From Ligustrum vulgare (taxonomy: Eukaryota; Streptophyta; Magnoliopsida; Lamiales; Oleaceae): DNA of 64,000 nt. Location of the stretch: assembly GCA_963555705.1 (NCBI GenBank), contig OY743190.1:16623491-16687490 (forward strand). The letters run 5' to 3'. Position 1 is the first letter of the stretch; the number at the start of each line of letters is the position of its first letter. Shown in pieces: positions 49,216 to 63,291 of this stretch. Under the pieces are notes generated by a model, which saw nothing but the letters and a program-made list of their open reading frames with translations, did not search any database and was not told where the DNA came from. The position numbers and the translations under genes are program-made.

Positions 49216-51558
49216 TAATCTATAGTTTATTTTTGTTTTCTTTAATATATTTTTTAAGATTTGGTTGACAATGATTGTTTGTATTGATTGCAGAAGCCGA
49301 GCTCGTAAAATACTGGTCTTTTGGGATGCTTTTGACTCTGGACACTTGGACCGTCGACAACCTAGCTGCCTATAAGGGACGTACTTCGTTTGGTTAAATG
49401 TTTATTTCGAGTTCGATTTAGTTTTCAGTTTAGAATTTTATTATTACTGTATGTTTGATGTTTGAGTTGATAGGAGTTAGAGTAGGAGTTGAAGTGAGTG
49501 ATAGCTTTTAATAGAGTAGGTTTAGTACTCGGAGTAGGCAAGTCACGTTGGAAGCTAGAGTCGAAGTCGGAGTTGAAGAGAGTAATAATTTTTTTAAGAG
49601 TAAGGGTAGGTCTAGGAGTAGGTGAGTCATGGTAGGAGTAAGAGGCGAAGTAGGCACTAAAATTTCACGATTAGGTTAATGGTAACAATAGGTAGGAGCA
49701 GCTCCGAAAATTTCATGAGTAGATGTAGGGGTCGTGTATGAAATTTCATGTTTTTGTATTGCTATATATTTATTATTCTATAATTTACTACAGTTTTCTT
49801 TAAAATATTTGTCAAGATTTGCTTGGGAATGATTGTTGTTAATGATTGCAGAAGCTATGTTCGTGGAATTCTGCTCTTTTGGGGATGCTTATGATTATAT
49901 TCGCTTGGAACTTCCGCAATCCAGCTGCTCGGAGGGGAAGTTGTTTGTTTATTTAAATTCTTATGGCTTGTTCGATTTAGTTTCAATTTTTAATTCATTA
50001 TTATTTTATGTTTGATATAGATTGCAAGAGTTAATAGGAGTAGGAGTCGAAGTAGGGACTACGGTTCACGAATTAGGGTAAGAGTTACAATAGATAGAAG
50101 CAGTTAATGGAATTTTATGATTCGAATTAAGAGTACTCTGCGAAATTTAATGATTTGGTAGTGCGATAAATTTTTTGTGTCGCTGTGTATTTATTATCAT
50201 TGTATAATTTACTACTGTTTTCTTTAAAATATTTACAAATAGTTGTTTGAGAATAATTATTTTTATTGATTGCCGAAGCTATGTTCGTGGAATTCTGGTC
50301 GTTCGGGGATGCTTTTGAATATATAAACTAGGGCCGTCTGCAGTCCAGCTGCTCGTAAGGGATGTAGTTCATTTATTTGAATTCTTATGGCTCGTTCGAT
50401 TTAGTTTTCAAATTTGAACTCACTAATATTGTATGTTTGATGTAGATTGCAAGAGTCAATAGGAGTCGAAGCAGGATCTACAGTTTCACGAATAGTGGTA
50501 AAGGTAACAACAGGTTGGAGCAGTTAATGAATTTTTATGATTCAGAGTAAAAGTAGTTCGTAAAATTTAATGATCTGGTATTGCGATAAATTAATTAATC
50601 TATAGTTCATTTTTATTTTCTTTAAAATATTTTCTTAGATTTGGTTGACAATGATTGTATGTATTGATTGCAGATGCCGAGCTCGTAAAATACCGGTCTT
50701 TCGGGATATTTTTGCTGTGGACACTTGAACCGTCAACAACCTAGCTTCCTATAAGGGAAGTACTTCGTTTAGTTAAATGTTTATGACCAGTTCGATTTAG
50801 TTTTAAGTTTAGAATTTTATTACTATTGTATGTTTGATGTAGATTACCTGAGTTAATAGGAGTTAGAGTAGGAGTTGAAGTGAGTGGTAACTTTTAATAG
50901 AGTAGGGTTAGTGCTAGTAGCAGGCAAGTCACGGTAGTAGTTAGAGCCGAAGTTGGAGTTGAAGAGAGTAATAATTTTTTTAAGAGTAGGTGTAGGTGTA
51001 GGTCTAGGAGTAGGTAAGTTATAGTCGAAGTAAGAGTCGAAGTAGGCGGCACTAAGTTTCACGAATGGGGTAAGGGTAACAACAATAGGTAGGAGCAGCT
51101 CCTAAAATTTCATAAGTAGAAGTAAGAATAGTGTATGAAATTTCATGTTTTTGTGTTGCTATATATTTATTATTATTGTACAGTTTACCACAGTTTTCTT
51201 TAAAATATTTACAAAGATTTGTTTGGGAATGATTGCAGAAGCTATGTTCGTTGAATTCTGGTCGTTAGGGGATAATATATAAACCAGGGCCGTCTGCAAT
51301 CCAGCTCCATGTAAGTAGTTCATTTATTTAAATTCTTATGGTTCGTTCGATTTAGTCTTCAAATTTGAACTCATTAATATTGTATGTTTGATGTAGATTG
51401 CAAGAGTTAATTGGAGTCGGAGCATGAGTCGAAGTAGGGTCTACAGTTTCACGAATAGGGGTAAGAGTAACAATAGGTTTGAGCAGTTAATGAACTTTTA
51501 TGATTCAGAGTAAAAGATGTTTATAAAATTTAATGATTTGGTATTGCGATAAATCAAT
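49216..51558. repeat. HOR unit 22 (2,343 bp)
   Basis: Same five linked alleles as unit 18: the A change at 49,426, the C change at 50,532 and the E change at 51,357 are each exactly 9,348 bp from their partners. Confidence 0.92.
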
Positions 51559-53904
51559 TAATCTATAGTTTATTTTTGTTTTCTTTAATATATTTTTTAA
51601 GATTTGGTTGACAATGATTGTTTGTATTGATTGCAGAAGCCGAGCTCGTAAAATACTGGTCTTTTGGGATGCTTTTGACTCTGGACACTTGGACCGTCGA
51701 CAACCTAGCTGCCTATAAGGGACGTACTTCGTTTGGTTAAATGTTTATTTCGAGTTCGATTTAGTTTTAAGTTTAGAATTTTATTATTACTGTATGTTTG
51801 ATGTTTGAGTTGATAGGAGTTAGAGTAGGAGTTGAAGTGAGTGATAGCTTTTAATAGAGTAGGGTTAGTACTCGGAGTAGGCAAGTCACGTTGGAAGCTA
51901 GAGTCGAAGTCGGAGTTGAAGAGAGTAATAATTTTTTTAAGAGTAAGGGTAGGTCTAGGAGTAGGTGAGTCATGGTAGGAGTAAGAGGCGAAGTAGGCAC
52001 TAAAATTTCACGATTAGGTTAATGGTAACAATAGGTAGGAGCAGCTCCGAAAATTTCATGAGTAGATGTAGGGGTCGTGTATGAAATTTCATGTTTTTGT
52101 ATTGCTATATATTTATTATTCTATAATTTACTACAGTTTTCTTTAAAATATTTGTCAAGATTTGCTTGGGAATGATTGTTGTTAATGATTGCAGAAGCTA
52201 TGTTCGTGGAATTCTGCTCTTTTGGGGATGCTTATGATTATATTCGCTTGGACCTTCCGCAATCCAGCCGCTCGGAGGGGAAGTTGTTTGTTTATTTAAA
52301 TTCTTATGGCTTGTTCGATTTAGTTTCAATTTTTAATTCATTATTATTTTATGTTTGATATAGATTGCAAGAGTTAATAGGAGTAGGAGTCGAAGTAGGG
52401 ACTACGGTTCACGAATTAGGGTAAGAGTTACAATAGATAGAAGCAGTTAATGGAATTTTATGATTCGAATTAAGAGTACTCTGCGAAATTTAATGATTTG
52501 GTAGTGCGATAAATTTTTTGTGTCGCTGTGTATTTATTATCATTGTATAATTTACTACTGTTTTCTTTAAAATATTTACAAATAGTTGTTTGAGAATAAT
52601 TATTTTTATTGATTGCCGAAGCTATGTTCGTGGAATTCTGGTCGTTCGGGGATGCTTTTGAATATATAAACTAGGGCCGTCTGCAGTCCAGCTGCTCGTA
52701 AGGGATGTAGTTCATTTATTTGAATTCTTATGGCTCGTTCGATTTAGTTTTCAAATTTGAACTCACTAATATTGTATGTTTGATGTAGATTGCAAGAGTC
52801 AATAGGAGTCGAAGCAGGATCTACAGTTTCACGAATAGTGGTAAAGGTAACAACAGGTTGGAGCAGTTAATGAACTTTTATGATTCAGAGTAAAAGTAGT
52901 TCGTAAAATTTAATGATCTGGTATTGCGATAAATTAATTAATCTATAGTTCATTTTTATTTTCTTTAAAATATTTTCTTAGATTTGGTTGACAATGATTG
53001 TATGTATTGATTGCAGATGCCGAGCTCGTAAAATACCGGTCTTTCGGGATATTTTTGCTGTGGTGGACACTTGAACCGTCAACAACCTAGCTTCCTATAA
53101 GGGAAGTACTTCGTTTAGTTAAATGTTTATGACCAGTTCGATTTAGTTTTAAGTTTAGAATTTTATTACTATTGTATGTTTGATGTAGATTACCTGAGTT
53201 AATAGGAGTTAGAGTAGGAGTTGAAGTGAGTGGTAACTTTTAATAGAGTAGGGTTAGTGCTAGTAGCAGGCAAGTCACGGTAGTAGTTAGAGCCGAAGTT
53301 GGAGTTGAAGAGAGTAATAATTTTTTTAAGAGTAGGTGTAGGTGTAGGTCTAGGAGTAGGTAAGTTATAGTCGAAGTAAGAGTCGAAGTAGGCGGCACTA
53401 AGTTTCACGAATGGGGTAAGGGTAACAACAATAGGTAGGAGCAGCTCCTAAAATTTCATAAGTAGAAGTAAGAATAGTGTATGAAATTTCATGTTTTTGT
53501 GTTGCTATATATTTATTATTATTGTACAGTTTACCACAGTTTTCTTTAAAATATTTACAAAGATTTGTTTGGGAATGATTGCAGAAGCTATGTTCGTTGA
53601 ATTCTGGTCGTTAGGGGATAATATATAAACCAGGGCCGTCTGCAATCCAGCTCCATGTAAGTAGTTCATTTATTTAAATTCTTATGGTTCGTTCGATTTA
53701 GTTTTCAAATTTGAACTCATTAATATTGTATGTTTGATGTAGATTGCAAGAGTTAATTGGAGTCGGAGCATGAGTCGAAGTAGGGTCTACAGTTTCACGA
53801 ATAGGGGTAAGAGTAACAATAGGTTTGAGCAGTTAATGAACTTTTATGATTCAGAGTAAAAGATGTTTATAAAATTTAATGATTTGGTATTGCGATAAAT
53901 CAAT
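51559..53904. repeat. HOR unit 23 (2,346 bp)
   Basis: GGACCTTCCGC in B, C 12-bp loss, and a 3-bp gain in the D core near 53,061 (GCTGTGGTGGACAC for GCTGTGGACAC). The gain recurs only in unit 26. Confidence 0.92.
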
Positions 53905-56247
53905 TAATCTATAGTTTATTTTTGTTTTCTTTAATATATTTTTTAAGATTTGGTTGACAATGATTGTTTGTATTGATTGCAGAAGCCGAGCTCGTAAAAT
54001 ACTGGTCTTTTGGGATGCTTTTGACTCTGGACACTTGGACCGTCGACAACCTAGCTGCCTATAAGGGACGTACTTCGTTTGGTTAAATGTTTATTTCGAG
54101 TTCGATTTAGTTTTAAGTTTAGAATTTTATTATTACTGTATGTTTGATGTTTGAGTTGATAGGAGTTAGAGTAGGAGTTGAAGTGAGTGATAGCTTTTAA
54201 TAGAGTAGGGTTAGTACTCGGAGTAGGCAAGTCACGTTGGAAGCTAGAGTCGAAGTCGGAGTTGAAGAGAGTAATAATTTTTTTAAGAGTAAGGGTAGGT
54301 CTAGGAGTAGGTGAGTCATGGTAGGAGTAAGAGGCGAAGTAGGCACTAAAATTTCACGATTAGGTTAATGGTAACAATAGGTAGGAGCAGCTCCGAAAAT
54401 TTCATGAGTAGATGTAGGGGTCGTGTATGAAATTTCATGTTTTTGTATTGCTATATATTTATTATTCTATAATTTACTACAGTTTTCTTTAAAATATTTG
54501 TCAAGATTTGCTTGGGAATGATTGTTGTTAATGATTGCAGAAGCTATGTTCGTGGAATTCTGCTCTTTTGGGGATGCTTATGATTATATTCGCTTGGAAC
54601 TTCCGCAATCCAGCTGCTCGGAGGGGAAGTTGTTTGTTTATTTAAATTCTTATGGCTTGTTCGATTTAGTTTCAATTTTTAATTCATTATTATTTTATGT
54701 TTGATATAGATTGCAAGAGTTAATAGGAGTAGGAGTCGAAGTAGGGACTACGGTTCACGAATTAGGGTAAGAGTTACAATAGATAGAAGCAGTTAATGGA
54801 ATTTTATGATTCGAATTAAGAGTACTCTGCGAAATTTAATGATTTGGTAGTGCGATAAATTTTTTGTGTCGCTGTGTATTTATTATCATTGTATAATTTA
54901 CTACTGTTTTCTTTAAAATATTTACAAATAGTTGTTTGAGAATAATTATTTTTATTGATTGCCGAAGCTATGTTCGTGGAATTCTGGTCGTTCGGGGATG
55001 CTTTTGAATATATAAACTAGGGCCGTCTGCAGTCCAGCTGCTCGTAAGGGATGTAGTTCATTTATTTGAATTCTTATGGCTCGTTCGATTTAGTTTTCAA
55101 ATTTGAACTCACTAATATTGTATGTTTGATGTAGATTGCAAGAGTCAATAGGAGTCGAAGCAGGATCTACAGTTTCACGAATAGTGGTAAAGGTAACAAC
55201 AGGTTGGAGCAGTTAATGAATTTTTATGATTCAGAGTAAAAGTAGTTCGTAAAATTTAATGATCTGGTATTGCGATAAATTAATTAATCTATAGTTCATT
55301 TTTATTTTCTTTAAAATATTTTCTTAGATTTGGTTGACAATGATTGTATGTATTGATTGCAGATGCCGAGCTCGTAAAATACCGGTCTTTCGGGATATTT
55401 TTGCTGTGGACACTTGAACCGTCAACAACCTAGCTTCCTATAAGGGAAGTACTTCGTTTAGTTAAATGTTTATGACCAGTTCGATTTAGTTTTAAGTTTA
55501 GAATTTTATTACTATTGTATGTTTGATGTAGATTACCTGAGTTAATAGGAGTTAGAGTAGGAGTTGAAGTGAGTGGTAACTTTTAATAGAGTAGGGTTAG
55601 TGCTAGTAGCAGGCAAGTCACGGTAGTAGTTAGAGCCGAAGTTGGAGTTGAAGAGAGTAATAATTTTTTTAAGAGTAGGTGTAGGTGTAGGTCTAGGAGT
55701 AGGTAAGTTATAGTCGAAGTAAGAGTCGAAGTAGGCGGCACTAAGTTTCACGAATGGGGTAAGGGTAACAACAATAGGTAGGAGCAGCTCCTAAAATTTC
55801 ATAAGTAGAAGTAAGAATAGTGTATGAAATTTCATGTTTTTGTGTTGCTATATATTTATTATTATTGTACAGTTTACCACAGTTTTCTTTAAAATATTTA
55901 CAAAGATTTGTTTGGGAATGATTGCAGAAGCTATGTTCGTTGAATTCTGGTCGTTAGGGGATAATATATAAACCAGGGCCGTCTGCAATCCAGCTCCATG
56001 TAAGTAGTTCATTTATTTAAATTCTTATGGTTCGTTCGATTTAGTTTTCAAATTTGAACTCATTAATATTGTATGTTTGATGTAGATTGCAAGAGTTAAT
56101 TGGAGTCGGAGCATGAGTCGAAGTAGGGTCTACAGTTTCACGAATAGGGGTAAGAGTAACAATAGGTTTGAGCAGTTAATGAACTTTTATGATTCAGAGT
56201 AAAAGATGTTTATAAAATTTAATGATTTGGTATTGCGATAAATCAAT
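53905..56247. repeat. HOR unit 24 (2,343 bp)
   Basis: GGAACTTCCGC in B and ATGAATTTTTATG in C as in units 18, 22 and 25, but A has AGTTTTAAG and E has TTTAGTTTTC. It is therefore a recombinant of the unit 18 type with another type. Confidence 0.9.
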
Positions 56248-58590
56248 TAATCTATAGTTTATTTTTGTTTTCTTTAATATATTTTTTAAGATTTGGTTGA
56301 CAATGATTGTTTGTATTGATTGCAGAAGCCGAGCTCGTAAAATACTGGTCTTTTGGGATGCTTTTGACTCTGGACACTTGGACCGTCGACAACCTAGCTG
56401 CCTATAAGGGACGTACTTCGTTTGGTTAAATGTTTATTTCGAGTTCGATTTAGTTTTCAGTTTAGAATTTTATTATTACTGTATGTTTGATGTTTGAGTT
56501 GATAGGAGTTAGAGTAGGAGTTGAAGTGAGTGATAGCTTTTAATAGAGTAGGTTTAGTACTCGGAGTAGGCAAGTCACGTTGGAAGCTAGAGTCGAAGTC
56601 GGAGTTGAAGAGAGTAATAATTTTTTTAAGAGTAAGGGTAGGTCTAGGAGTAGGTGAGTCATGGTAGGAGTAAGAGGCGAAGTAGGCACTAAAATTTCAC
56701 GATTAGGTTAATGGTAACAATAGGTAGGAGCAGCTCCGAAAATTTCATGAGTAGATGTAGGGGTCGTGTATGAAATTTCATGTTTTTGTATTGCTATATA
56801 TTTATTATTCTATAATTTACTACAGTTTTCTTTAAAATATTTGTCAAGATTTGCTTGGGAATGATTGTTGTTAATGATTGCAGAAGCTATGTTCGTGGAA
56901 TTCTGCTCTTTTGGGGATGCTTATGATTATATTCGCTTGGAACTTCCGCAATCCAGCTGCTCGGAGGGGAAGTTGTTTGTTTATTTAAATTCTTATGGCT
57001 TGTTCGATTTAGTTTCAATTTTTAATTCATTATTATTTTATGTTTGATATAGATTGCAAGAGTTAATAGGAGTAGGAGTCGAAGTAGGGACTACGGTTCA
57101 CGAATTAGGGTAAGAGTTACAATAGATAGAAGCAGTTAATGGAATTTTATGATTCGAATTAAGAGTACTCTGCGAAATTTAATGATTTGGTAGTGCGATA
57201 AATTTTTTGTGTCGCTGTGTATTTATTATCATTGTATAATTTACTACTGTTTTCTTTAAAATATTTACAAATAGTTGTTTGAGAATAATTATTTTTATTG
57301 ATTGCCGAAGCTATGTTCGTGGAATTCTGGTCGTTCGGGGATGCTTTTGAATATATAAACTAGGGCCGTCTGCAGTCCAGCTGCTCGTAAGGGATGTAGT
57401 TCATTTATTTGAATTCTTATGGCTCGTTCGATTTAGTTTTCAAATTTGAACTCACTAATATTGTATGTTTGATGTAGATTGCAAGAGTCAATAGGAGTCG
57501 AAGCAGGATCTACAGTTTCACGAATAGTGGTAAAGGTAACAACAGGTTGGAGCAGTTAATGAATTTTTATGATTCAGAGTAAAAGTAGTTCGTAAAATTT
57601 AATGATCTGGTATTGCGATAAATTAATTAATCTATAGTTCATTTTTATTTTCTTTAAAATATTTTCTTAGATTTGGTTGACAATGATTGTATGTATTGAT
57701 TGCAGATGCCGAGCTCGTAAAATACCGGTCTTTCGGGATATTTTTGCTGTGGACACTTGAACCGTCAACAACCTAGCTTCCTATAAGGGAAGTACTTCGT
57801 TTAGTTAAATGTTTATGACCAGTTCGATTTAGTTTTAAGTTTAGAATTTTATTACTATTGTATGTTTGATGTAGATTACCTGAGTTAATAGGAGTTAGAG
57901 TAGGAGTTGAAGTGAGTGGTAACTTTTAATAGAGTAGGGTTAGTGCTAGTAGCAGGCAAGTCACGGTAGTAGTTAGAGCCGAAGTTGGAGTTGAAGAGAG
58001 TAATAATTTTTTTAAGAGTAGGTGTAGGTGTAGGTCTAGGAGTAGGTAAGTTATAGTCGAAGTAAGAGTCGAAGTAGGCGGCACTAAGTTTCACGAATGG
58101 GGTAAGGGTAACAACAATAGGTAGGAGCAGCTCCTAAAATTTCATAAGTAGAAGTAAGAATAGTGTATGAAATTTCATGTTTTTGTGTTGCTATATATTT
58201 ATTATTATTGTACAGTTTACCACAGTTTTCTTTAAAATATTTACAAAGATTTGTTTGGGAATGATTGCAGAAGCTATGTTCGTTGAATTCTGGTCGTTAG
58301 GGGATAATATATAAACCAGGGCCGTCTGCAATCCAGCTCCATGTAAGTAGTTCATTTATTTAAATTCTTATGGTTCGTTCGATTTAGTCTTCAAATTTGA
58401 ACTCATTAATATTGTATGTTTGATGTAGATTGCAAGAGTTAATTGGAGTCGGAGCATGAGTCGAAGTAGGGTCTACAGTTTCACGAATAGGGGTAAGAGT
58501 AACAATAGGTTTGAGCAGTTAATGAACTTTTATGATTCAGAGTAAAAGATGTTTATAAAATTTAATGATTTGGTATTGCGATAAATCAAT
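56248..58590. repeat. HOR unit 25 (2,343 bp)
   Basis: Full unit 18/22 allele set; the A, C and E changes (56,458; 57,564; 58,389) lie exactly 7,032 bp after those of unit 22. Confidence 0.92.
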
Positions 58591-60936
58591 TAATCTATAG
58601 TTTATTTTTGTTTTCTTTAATATATTTTTTAAGATTTGGTTGACAATGATTGTTTGTATTGATTGCAGAAGCCGAGCTCGTAAAATACTGGTCTTTTGGG
58701 ATGCTTTTGACTCTGGACACTTGGACCGTCGACAACCTAGCTGCCTATAAGGGACGTACTTCGTTTGGTTAAATGTTTATTTCGAGTTCGATTTAGTTTT
58801 AAGTTTAGAATTTTATTATTACTGTATGTTTGATGTTTGAGTTGATAGGAGTTAGAGTAGGAGTTGAAGTGAGTGATAGCTTTTAATAGAGTAGGGTTAG
58901 TACTCGGAGTAGGCAAGTCACGTTGGAAGCTAGAGTCGAAGTCGGAGTTGAAGAGAGTAATAATTTTTTTAAGAGTAAGGGTAGGTCTAGGAGTAGGTGA
59001 GTCATGGTAGGAGTAAGAGGCGAAGTAGGCACTAAAATTTCACGATTAGGTTAATGGTAACAATAGGTAGGAGCAGCTCCGAAAATTTCATGAGTAGATG
59101 TAGGGGTCGTGTATGAAATTTCATGTTTTTGTATTGCTATATATTTATTATTCTATAATTTACTACAGTTTTCTTTAAAATATTTGTCAAGATTTGCTTG
59201 GGAATGATTGTTGTTAATGATTGCAGAAGCTATGTTCGTGGAATTCTGCTCTTTTGGGGATGCTTATGATTATATTCGCTTGGACCTTCCGCAATCCAGC
59301 CGCTCGGAGGGGAAGTTGTTTGTTTATTTAAATTCTTATGGCTTGTTCGATTTAGTTTCAATTTTTAATTCATTATTATTTTATGTTTGATATAGATTGC
59401 AAGAGTTAATAGGAGTAGGAGTCGAAGTAGGGACTACGGTTCACGAATTAGGGTAAGAGTTACAATAGATAGAAGCAGTTAATGGAATTTTATGATTCGA
59501 ATTAAGAGTACTCTGCGAAATTTAATGATTTGGTAGTGCGATAAATTTTTTGTGTCGCTGTGTATTTATTATCATTGTATAATTTACTACTGTTTTCTTT
59601 AAAATATTTACAAATAGTTGTTTGAGAATAATTATTTTTATTGATTGCCGAAGCTATGTTCGTGGAATTCTGGTCGTTCGGGGATGCTTTTGAATATATA
59701 AACTAGGGCCGTCTGCAGTCCAGCTGCTCGTAAGGGATGTAGTTCATTTATTTGAATTCTTATGGCTCGTTCGATTTAGTTTTCAAATTTGAACTCACTA
59801 ATATTGTATGTTTGATGTAGATTGCAAGAGTCAATAGGAGTCGAAGCAGGATCTACAGTTTCACGAATAGTGGTAAAGGTAACAACAGGTTGGAGCAGTT
59901 AATGAACTTTTATGATTCAGAGTAAAAGTAGTTCGTAAAATTTAATGATCTGGTATTGCGATAAATTAATTAATCTATAGTTCATTTTTATTTTCTTTAA
60001 AATATTTTCTTAGATTTGGTTGACAATGATTGTATGTATTGATTGCAGATGCCGAGCTCGTAAAATACCGGTCTTTCGGGATATTTTTGCTGTGGTGGAC
60101 ACTTGAACCGTCAACAACCTAGCTTCCTATAAGGGAAGTACTTCGTTTAGTTAAATGTTTATGACCAGTTCGATTTAGTTTTAAGTTTAGAATTTTATTA
60201 CTATTGTATGTTTGATGTAGATTACCTGAGTTAATAGGAGTTAGAGTAGGAGTTGAAGTGAGTGGTAACTTTTAATAGAGTAGGGTTAGTGCTAGTAGCA
60301 GGCAAGTCACGGTAGTAGTTAGAGCCGAAGTTGGAGTTGAAGAGAGTAATAATTTTTTTAAGAGTAGGTGTAGGTGTAGGTCTAGGAGTAGGTAAGTTAT
60401 AGTCGAAGTAAGAGTCGAAGTAGGCGGCACTAAGTTTCACGAATGGGGTAAGGGTAACAACAATAGGTAGGAGCAGCTCCTAAAATTTCATAAGTAGAAG
60501 TAAGAATAGTGTATGAAATTTCATGTTTTTGTGTTGCTATATATTTATTATTATTGTACAGTTTACCACAGTTTTCTTTAAAATATTTACAAAGATTTGT
60601 TTGGGAATGATTGCAGAAGCTATGTTCGTTGAATTCTGGTCGTTAGGGGATAATATATAAACCAGGGCCGTCTGCAATCCAGCTCCATGTAAGTAGTTCA
60701 TTTATTTAAATTCTTATGGTTCGTTCGATTTAGTTTTCAAATTTGAACTCATTAATATTGTATGTTTGATGTAGATTGCAAGAGTTAATTGGAGTCGGAG
60801 CATGAGTCGAAGTAGGGTCTACAGTTTCACGAATAGGGGTAAGAGTAACAATAGGTTTGAGCAGTTAATGAACTTTTATGATTCAGAGTAAAAGATGTTT
60901 ATAAAATTTAATGATTTGGTATTGCGATAAATCAAT
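58591..60936. repeat. HOR unit 26 (2,346 bp)
   Basis: Matches unit 23, with the same TGG gain in D near 60,093 and the C 12-bp loss. Confidence 0.92.
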
Positions 60937-63291
60937 TAATCTATAGTTTATTTTTGTTTTCTTTAATATATTTTTTAAGATTTGGTTGACAATGATTGTT
61001 TGTATTGATTGCAGAAGCCGAGCTCGTAAAATACTGGTCTTTTGGGATGCTTTTGACTCTGGACACTTGGACCGTCGACAACCTAGCTGCCTATAAGGGA
61101 CGTACTTCGTTTGGTTAAATGTTTATTTCGAGTTCGATTTAGTTTTAAGTTTAGAATTTTATTATTACTGTATGTTTGATGTTTGAGTTGATAGGAGTTA
61201 GAGTAGGAGTTGAAGTGAGTGATAGCTTTTAATAGAGTAGGTTTAGTACTCGGAGTAGGCAAGTCACGTTGGAAGCTAGAGTCGAAGTCGGAGTTGAAGA
61301 GAGTAATAATTTTTTTAAGAGTAAGGGTAGGTCTAGGAGTAGGTGAGTCATGGTAGGAGTAAGAGGCGAAGTAGGCACTAAAATTTCACGATTAGGTTAA
61401 TGGTAACAATAGGTAGGAGCAGCTCCGAAAATTTCATGAGTAGATGTAGGGGTCGTGTATGAAATTTCATGTTTTTGTATTGCTATATATTTATTATTCT
61501 ATAATTTACTACAGTTTTCTTTAAAATATTTGTCAAGATTTGCTTGGGAATGATTGTTGTTAATGATTGCAGAAGCTATGTTCGTGGAATTCTGCTCTTT
61601 TGGGGATGCTTATGATTATATTCGCTTGGAACTTCCGCAATCCAGCTGCTCGGAGGGGAAGTTGTTTGTTTATTTAAATTCTTATGGCTTGTTCGATTTA
61701 GTTTCAATTTTTAATTCATTATTATTTTATGTTTGATATAGATTGCAAGAGTTAATAGGAGTAGGAGTCGAAGTAGGGACTACGGTTCACGAATTAGGGT
61801 AAGAGTTACAATAGATAGAAGCAGTTAATGGAATTTTATGATTCGAATTAAGAGTACTCTGCGAAATTTAATGATTTGGTAGTGCGATAAATTTTTTGTG
61901 TCGCTGTGTATTTATTATCATTGTATAATTTACTACTGTTTTCTTTAAAATATTTACAAATAGTTGTTTGAGAATAATTATTTTTATTGATTGCCGAAGC
62001 TATGTTCGTGGAATTCTGGTCGTTCGGGGATGCTTTTGAATATATAAACTAGGGCCGTCTGCAGTCCAGCTGCTCGTAAGGGATGTAGTTCATTTATTTG
62101 AATTCTTATGGCTCGTTCGATTTAGTTTTCAAATTTGAACTCACTAATATTGTATGTTTGATGTAGATTGCAAGAGTCAATAGGAGTCGGAGCATGAGTC
62201 GAAGCAGAATCTACAGTTTCACGAATAGTGGTAAAGGTAACAACAGGTTGGAGCAGTTAATGAACTTTTATGATTCAGAGTAAAAGTAGTTCGTAAAATT
62301 TAATGATCTGGTATTGCGATAAATTAATTAATCTATAGTTCATTTTTATTTTCTTTAAAATATTATCTTAGATTTGGTTGACAATGATTGTATGTATTGA
62401 TTGCAGATGCCGAGCTCGTAAAATACCGGTCTTTCGGGATATTTTTGCTGTGGACACTTGAACCGTCAACAACCTAGCTTCCTATAAGGGAAGTACTTCG
62501 TTTAGTTAAATGTTTATGACCAGTTCGATTTAGTTTTAAGTTTAGAATTTTATTACTATTGTATGTTTGATGTAGATTACCTGAGTTAATAGGAGTTAGA
62601 GTAGGAGTTGAAGTGAGTGATAACTTTTAATAGAGTAGGGTTAGTGCTAGTAGCAGGCAAGTCACGGTAGTAGTTAGAGCCGAAGTTGGAGTTGAAGAGA
62701 GTAATAATTTTTTTAAGAGTAGGTGTAGGTGTAGGTCTAGGAGTAGGTAAGTTATAGTCGAAGTAAGAGTCGAAGTAGGCGGCACTAAGTTTCACGAATG
62801 GGGTAAGGGTAACAACAATAGGTAGGAGCAGCTCCTAAAATTTCATAAGTAGAAGTAAGAATAGTGTATGAAATTTCATGTTTTTGTGTTGCTATATATT
62901 TATTATTATTGTACAGTTTACCACAGTTTTCTTTAAAATATTTACAAAGATTTGTTTGGGAATGATTGCAGAAGCTATGTTCGTTGAATTCTGGTCGTTA
63001 GGGGATAATATATAAACCAGGGCCGTCTGCAATCCAGCTCCATGTAAGTAGTTCATTTATTTAAATTCTTATGGTTCGTTCGATTTAGTTTTCAAATTTG
63101 AACTCATTAATATTGTATGTTTGATGTAGATTGCAAGAGTTAATTGGAGTCGGAGCATGAGTCGAAGTAGGGTCTACAGTTTCACGAATAGGGGTAAGAG
63201 TAACAATAGGTTTGAGCAGTTAATGAACTTTTATGATTCAGAGTAAAAGATGTTTATAAAATTTAATGATTTGGTATTGCGATAAATCAAT
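60937..63291. repeat. HOR unit 27 (2,355 bp)
   Basis: Full-length, with the unit 14 allele set: GTAGGTTTAG in A, GGAACTTCCGC in B, GCAGAATC and undeleted C, GTGATAAC in D. Private AATATTATCTTAG in D near 62,362. Confidence 0.92.

Larger units (their letters stand above)
42211..51558. repeat. Four-unit super-repeat, copy 2 (9,348 bp)
   Basis: Units 19-20-21-22. Four independent single-base markers sit exactly 9,348 bp from their counterparts: 34,340/43,688; 40,078/49,426; 41,184/50,532; 42,009/51,357. All lie after the unit 15 start and span the private deletion only consistently, as expected from a block duplication. Confidence 0.88.
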
